The notes beneath the pieces are model-generated. The model saw nothing but the letters and a program-made list of their open reading frames with translations. It did no database searches and was not told the origin of the DNA. From positions 2,542,001-2,606,000 of the forward strand of contig NZ_AP012326.1 in the NCBI RefSeq assembly GCF_001042595.1: a DNA stretch of 64,000 nucleotides, given 5' to 3'. This DNA comes from Bifidobacterium dentium JCM 1195 = DSM 20436 (GTDB lineage Bacteria > Actinomycetota > Actinomycetes > Actinomycetales > Bifidobacteriaceae). Made by a program: the position numbers and the translations under genes. This document shows positions 55,183 through 64,000 of the stretch, one piece after another (within the stretch, counting starts at the first letter, position 1; each line of letters starts with the position of its first letter).

Positions 55183-58074
55183 CTACTTGGCCGCTGCCGC
55201 CTTACGTCGGCTGAGGAAACGCTTGATAGCAAGTGTTCCGAGACCTACCAGAGTGACGCCCAGCACCACGTCGACCACGATCATGGTCACCTTCCAACCC
55301 GGCATCGGATCGGCTGGCTCGCCGTCCGCGTAGCGCCAGCTGTTGACCGCCGTGTAGAGGATGTTGTGCGTAGCCGCACGCATGGCCTTAACGGAGGTGG
55401 CGCTGTGGTCGGTGATGTGATTGGTGGTTTCGGTGGTGGCCAGCATTGCGTCGGTGCCGCCACGGATCGCCTGATCGGCTGTCTGATAGGAGTAGTTGGA
55501 GCCGGAGAAGTAGTCGGTTTCCACGAAGCCCCTGAAACCCCACTCGCCGCGTAGGACGGTCTGGTTGAGTCCGGTGTGGGCGCTGGAATATGTGTTGCCG
55601 ATGTAGTTGAACGATCCCATCACGGCCTGGGCGTCGCCGTCGGCCTTGATTACGGTTTCGAACGGCTTCAGGTACAGTTCGCGGATGGACTGCTCGTTGG
55701 CCCAAGTGCATAGCTGGCCGTTGCGTTGGGTTTCCTGCTCGTTCAGCGCGAAGTGCTTGATGAACGCGTATACGCCACGGTCGGCGGCACCGAGCACCTG
55801 CTCGCCGGACAGGTCGCCCGACAGGGTCGGATCCTCGGAGAAGTATTCGAAGTTGCGGCCTGCAAACGGTGAGCGATGCAGGTTCACGGATGGCGCATAC
55901 CAACCGGAGACTTGCATTTCGTGAGCCATGTCGCCGATGGTTTCACCATATTCACGGGCCAAGTCCTTGTTCCAGGAGCAGGCAAGCACGATATTGGACG
56001 GCAGGCCGATGGAGCTCACGCCGGTGAAGTTGTCCTTCAGGGCTGCCGGACCATCCACATCGGACAGACGCACCTTGCCGATCGACTTGATGGCCGCATT
56101 CTGATAGCCAGCGTTGGCGATGAGGTTGTCCATGTCATCGAAGGTGAGCTGATCGAGCAACCGGTCCCACTTGGCGTCGTTGTAGTCGACGCCACGCAAG
56201 TCGACAAGTCGCAGACCGTTCCTTGCACCGGTAGTTGGCATGTCGTCGGAGTCATTGTCGAACTTGGTCGGATCGTAGTTGCCGACATTGTAGAAGGTGG
56301 ACTTATCCTTATCCGACATGGAGTAGTTGACCGGGCCTGCCAGCGCCTCCTTCGCGTTGGCGAAGTGGTCGGTGCGGCTCAGATAGTTGAGCCCGCCGTT
56401 CGCATCGTCGAACACGTTGGTGGCTACGATGGCATCGCCGTTGTGAGTGTTGTCTTCGCTGTTGTAGGTGATGGTCGAAGCCACGTTCACGGTCTTTTCG
56501 TCAACGATGCTGTGCGAGTCGGTACGTACGGAGATTCGGTAATCTCCTGATTCCAGCACATAGGATTTGGCGTTCCGGTAATCGTATGACGCCATATCGT
56601 CATCGTCGAATTCGATGGAGACGGTTTCGGATTCACCAGGTTCGAGTTCCTTGGTTTTTTCGAAGGAAACCAGGTTCGCGCTGGCTTTTTCGATGCCACC
56701 ATTAGTGTATGGAGGATTGTAGTAGACTTCAACCACGTCTTTGCCGGCAACATCACCGGTATTGGTGACCGTCACATCGAAACTGATCGTGCCGGATTCC
56801 GCATCGTACGCGACGCTCCCCATCTTCTCATCAAAGCTGGTGTAGCTCAGCCCGTAGCCAAACGGATACTGTACCACGGAATCGTAGTCGATCAGGCCTT
56901 CGTCCGCTGCGGTCTCGTAGTACCGGTAGCCGACATAGATGCCTTCGTTGTAATTCACGAAGTGCGGAAAACGCACGCCGCGAGCGGAGTCGACCTCGAA
57001 TTCCTTGACGTTGTCATATTCGAAATTGCCGAAGTTGTTCCACGTCGGATTGGCGGTCAGGTCGGTCAGGAACGTGTCCGCGGTACGTCCGGATGGATTG
57101 GTCTTGCCGGCAAGCACTTCACCGAGTGCCTCGAATCCGGCCTGTCCCGGATGCGGCACCCAAAGCACGGACTTGATTTGCGGATAGTCCTTCGCGAAGT
57201 TCAACTCGAAGGCGTTGGCGCCGTTGTATACCAGCACAACCTTCTCGAAGTTCTTCGTAACCAAGTCGATCATGTCTTTCTCGGACTGACTGAGTTCCAG
57301 ATAATGCGTACCCTTTGGAAAGTCCTCGTAATCCTTGGAATTGTCGTTGTAGGTTACGCCATCGGCCTTCATATCGGTCGGCAGGTCGAGCCCTTCGCCT
57401 CCCACACGTCCGATAACTACCATTGCGGTGTCGGAGAAGTTCTTCGCATTGCCGATGAGTTCGTCGGCATAGGTGCCAGCCGCCGGTTCGGGGAGGGTCC
57501 AGTCGGCTGAGGTCACGGCGATGACGCCGCGGGTGGTGGAATAGTCGGTATAGAACTTGGTCAGTTCTTCGTTGGTCTTGAAGCCGGCATCATGCAGACC
57601 ATCAAGCAACGTCGTGGTGTCATAGGCGTCGGACAGCGCACCGGAACCCGTACCGCCATAGATCGGGTTGGTGGACGCCCAGCCGAATACATTGATGTTG
57701 CCGGCATCGTTCATCGGCAGCATGCCATCATTGTTCTGCAGTAGGGTGATACCCTCTCGTTCGATGTCTACGGCGAGCTTGTTGGTTTTGTCGATGGTTT
57801 CCTGCGTCAGCTCATGCTTGGTAGCGGTGGCCATGGTCAACATGTTGTTAAGCGGACCGGTCAGGGCCATGGAGATCGATACGATTGCCGCAGTCGCTAC
57901 AACGACCCAGCTGGTCGAACGCACCAACTTACGCATGCCTTGATTCGTTACGGTTTTCTTGTTGATCGCGATGGTCACGATGATGCCGAGCACCAGCGCC
58001 ACGGCAACAGCTATGAGTTGCGGTGTGATGGATTGAATTACCGCGATGACGTCATCCATGTTGATTTCCAGCAT
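55183..58074 (-). CDS. Membrane-anchored GH3 beta-glycosidase with permuted domain order, second copy
   Basis: A 963-residue protein with the same inverted GH3 layout as the protein at 245-3295. The usual C-terminal domain is first (GITLLQNNDGMLPM near 108-121, GYGLSY at 406-411), then a fibronectin-III-like part, then the barrel domain with KHFALNEQE (773-781) and nucleophile Asp854 in GFVETDYFSG. Two hydrophobic helices sit near residues 20-37 and 54-71 and one near 926-950, so the enzyme is anchored at both ends, probably facing outward. AAGGA lies 6 bases before the ATG. The two proteins share order but differ widely in sequence. Substrate unknown. Confidence 0.85.
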   Translation of the reverse strand: MLEINMDDVIAVIQSITPQLIAVAVALVLGIIVTIAINKKTVTNQGMRKLVRSTSWVVVATAAIVSISMALTGPLNNMLTMATATKHELTQETIDKTNKLAVDIEREGITLLQNNDGMLPMNDAGNINVFGWASTNPIYGGTGSGALSDAYDTTTLLDGLHDAGFKTNEELTKFYTDYSTTRGVIAVTSADWTLPEPAAGTYADELIGNAKNFSDTAMVVIGRVGGEGLDLPTDMKADGVTYNDNSKDYEDFPKGTHYLELSQSEKDMIDLVTKNFEKVVLVYNGANAFELNFAKDYPQIKSVLWVPHPGQAGFEALGEVLAGKTNPSGRTADTFLTDLTANPTWNNFGNFEYDNVKEFEVDSARGVRFPHFVNYNEGIYVGYRYYETAADEGLIDYDSVVQYPFGYGLSYTSFDEKMGSVAYDAESGTISFDVTVTNTGDVAGKDVVEVYYNPPYTNGGIEKASANLVSFEKTKELEPGESETVSIEFDDDDMASYDYRNAKSYVLESGDYRISVRTDSHSIVDEKTVNVASTITYNSEDNTHNGDAIVATNVFDDANGGLNYLSRTDHFANAKEALAGPVNYSMSDKDKSTFYNVGNYDPTKFDNDSDDMPTTGARNGLRLVDLRGVDYNDAKWDRLLDQLTFDDMDNLIANAGYQNAAIKSIGKVRLSDVDGPAALKDNFTGVSSIGLPSNIVLACSWNKDLAREYGETIGDMAHEMQVSGWYAPSVNLHRSPFAGRNFEYFSEDPTLSGDLSGEQVLGAADRGVYAFIKHFALNEQETQRNGQLCTWANEQSIRELYLKPFETVIKADGDAQAVMGSFNYIGNTYSSAHTGLNQTVLRGEWGFRGFVETDYFSGSNYSYQTADQAIRGGTDAMLATTETTNHITDHSATSVKAMRAATHNILYTAVNSWRYADGEPADPMPGWKVTMIVVDVVLGVTLVGLGTLAIKRFLSRRKAAAAK

Positions 58075-58290
58075 GGCGATTCCTTCCTAGGTTTCTCTGT
58101 TCCCACACCTTCCGCCACAGTGCGGACGGCTTGATGGCTCCATTGTCTGGAAAATGGAAATCGCAAACCAATCTGAAAATCATACGAATCATCATGCAAA
58201 AATCAGATACATTTTCTCGCAAGTCCATCTAACTCAATATTTTCAAGCGTTGCCAGCTTTTCTTGATCGGCCACGGTTCAGGCATTTCAA

Positions 58291-58323
58291 CAAAAAGCCC
58301 GGATAACCTGTCGTTATCCGGGC
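58291..58323 (-). terminator. Terminator after the PAP2 phosphatase gene
   Basis: On the minus strand GCCCGGATAAC pairs with GTTATCCGGGC (11 bp, 5-base loop) and is followed by TTTTTG. Confidence 0.8.
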
Positions 58324-58350
58324 ATAATCTGCAATGCTTCTTAAGCTTCC

Positions 58351-59016
58351 TCATGCAGTCATCTCATCCCATACGCACCAAACCGCGTATGAGATCAGCG
58401 GACAGATCACCGCCGAAGTAATCACATCGGTCGGAAAATGCAAGCCGAGAAGGAGTCGCGAGCAGGCGACCACGAAAACAAGCGCTACGGCACCGATTGC
58501 CGATCTGCGATGGAACACTCTCACTCGATCCCATTCAGCGTCTGAGAAGCGTTTACAGGCCCAATTGCGTACTGTCAGAATCATCATGACGGATACGATG
58601 ACCGCCGCGGCCGTATGTCCACTTGGAAAGCTGGGATCGCCCGGCAATAGGCCTGATCCGATAGAGGTCACGGGACGAGGTCTTTCGACAACCCACTTGA
58701 TGCCGGTCACATACAGTATTGGCGTGGCCGATACCACGATGTCTCTGATGACGATTCTTTTGTCGCCGGTGATGCGCATATCGATGGCCGCCAGAATGAC
58801 CAACAACATGATGCACCCTATGGTGGAAAACATGTACGCCAGTACCGTCGAGCAATCATGTAAATATTCCGGCCATGTGGACAGTGCCTGCAGCACGCGT
58901 GTCTCACGCGTGGTTACGATTACCGAATTCCGCAGTGTAATGCCGATCATCGGTACGAGGCCACACAGTATGGCCGTTGCGATCACTACAGCGGCGGTCC
59001 TATTCTTCGTATGCAT
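58351..59016 (-). CDS. PAP2-family membrane phosphatase
   Basis: A 221-residue integral membrane phosphatase with about six helices. The three PAP2 motifs are intact: KWVVERPRP (the KxxxxxxRP type), FPSGHTAA and SRLLLGLHFPTDV. Members remove phosphate from phosphatidic acid, undecaprenyl diphosphate or related lipids, and so supply lipid carrier for the cell wall. No signal peptide is needed. The start ATG 59016 has no strong ribosome-binding site. It is separated from the rRNA operon 2 terminator by about 100 bases. Confidence 0.85.
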   Translation of the reverse strand: MHTKNRTAAVVIATAILCGLVPMIGITLRNSVIVTTRETRVLQALSTWPEYLHDCSTVLAYMFSTIGCIMLLVILAAIDMRITGDKRIVIRDIVVSATPILYVTGIKWVVERPRPVTSIGSGLLPGDPSFPSGHTAAAVIVSVMMILTVRNWACKRFSDAEWDRVRVFHRRSAIGAVALVFVVACSRLLLGLHFPTDVITSAVICPLISYAVWCVWDEMTA

Positions 59017-59120
59017 ACCACGAATGGTAACCGCATATCTGCCCTCCGTTTACCTTGGATGGCAGATTCCACCAATTCTCCCACGCCAATGTAGCAGGGG
59101 TGCCTGTTGGTGGTGGATAC

Positions 59121-59156
59121 GAAAAATCCCCGGCCGGGCGAAAGCCCGCCGGGGAT
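59121..59156 (-). terminator. Terminator of rRNA operon 2
   Basis: On the minus strand ATCCCCGGC pairs with GCCGGGGAT with an inner GGGC/GCCC stem and GAAA-type loop, followed by TTTTTC. It differs from the operon 1 terminator, showing that the rRNA repeat ends here (identity starts at 59160). Confidence 0.8.
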
Positions 59157-59169
59157 CCAACAAGAACGT

Positions 59170-59288
59170 TTGCGGCGGCGTGTTACTCTCCCACACCCTG
59201 CCGGGTGCAGTACCATCACCGTGCCAGGCCTTAGCTTCCGGGTTCGGAAAGGGACCGGGCGTCACACCTGGGCCATGGCCACCGCAAA
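59170..59288 (-). rRNA. rrf: 5S ribosomal RNA, operon 2
   Basis: Identical to the 5S at 6970-7088, in the same orientation. The ends are estimated by the same pairing of termini. Confidence 0.93.
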
Positions 59289-59502
59289 AACCACCATCAA
59301 CGGCCCGGACCCCCAAACGGGGACCCCGACCGGCCAAAAGGAAAACCACCCACGCGCCGCCACCGGCGCGTGCCGTGACGGTCCGGGAACCGGACAGCGG
59401 ACGCGAACACCGTTTCGTGACCACAGGAACAACGCTCCTTGTCGCCAACAATCCCGCAGCAGCAAAGACGCGGACCCACCCCCACACAAGAGGGGAATGG
59501 GC

Positions 59503-64000
<4,498 letters not shown>

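Overview
The window is a high-GC, Gram-positive actinobacterial chromosome segment, best explained as Bifidobacterium. Support comes from the 16S and 23S sequences, the sugar-uptake and glycosidase gene set, the shared MsmK-type ATPase, and an rRNA transcribed spacer without tRNA genes. I do not assign a species.

Layout. 1-3.3 kb: the start of a membrane protein and a membrane-anchored GH3 glycosidase whose domains are in permuted order (minus strand). 3.4-6.4 kb: an Agr/LytTR-type two-component system followed by a nitroreductase. 6.5-12.4 kb: a small Cys/His protein, then a full rRNA operon (16S-23S-5S, minus strand). 12.7-17.1 kb: a sirtuin, a 31-bp inverted-repeat element, threonine dehydratase and a GH13 alpha-glucosidase. 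17.2-25.1 kb: an alpha-galactoside locus with two permeases, a lipoprotein binding protein, a ROK regulator and a GH36 alpha-galactosidase, plus the remains of a second permease. 25.2-36 kb: housekeeping genes (TadA, cation/proton antiporter, esterase, dCTP deaminase, P-type ATPase, RlmB, a DUF4032 protein) and a small 40-residue protein. 36.2-41.7 kb: an MsmK-like ATPase, a second Agr/LytTR system, a small HTH protein and a ClC channel. 41.7-48.2 kb: an amide uptake and hydrolysis cluster with a FadR-type regulator. 48.2-51.8 kb: a sugar acetyltransferase, an aminotransferase and a DUF234-type ATPase behind a perfect 22-bp-arm palindrome. 51.8-59 kb: a GtrA-like protein, a canonical GH3 enzyme, a second permuted GH3 enzyme and a PAP2 phosphatase. 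59.1-64 kb: a second rRNA operon in the same orientation, cut by the window end within 16S.

How it fits together. The alpha-galactoside transporter has no ATPase of its own, so the MsmK-like protein at 36.2 kb may energise it. Imported raffinose-type sugars would be split by GH36 and GH13 under ROK control. A 17-bp palindromic motif lies upstream of both the ROK gene and the GH36 gene. The amide cluster pairs a nitrate/taurine-type ABC importer with two different amidases, which suggests nitrogen scavenging.

The two rRNA operons are identical over about 4.8 kb except for one extra base in the first 23S copy, in the conserved segment next to the peptidyl-transferase centre. No CRISPR array, phage, intact insertion sequence or tRNA gene was seen.
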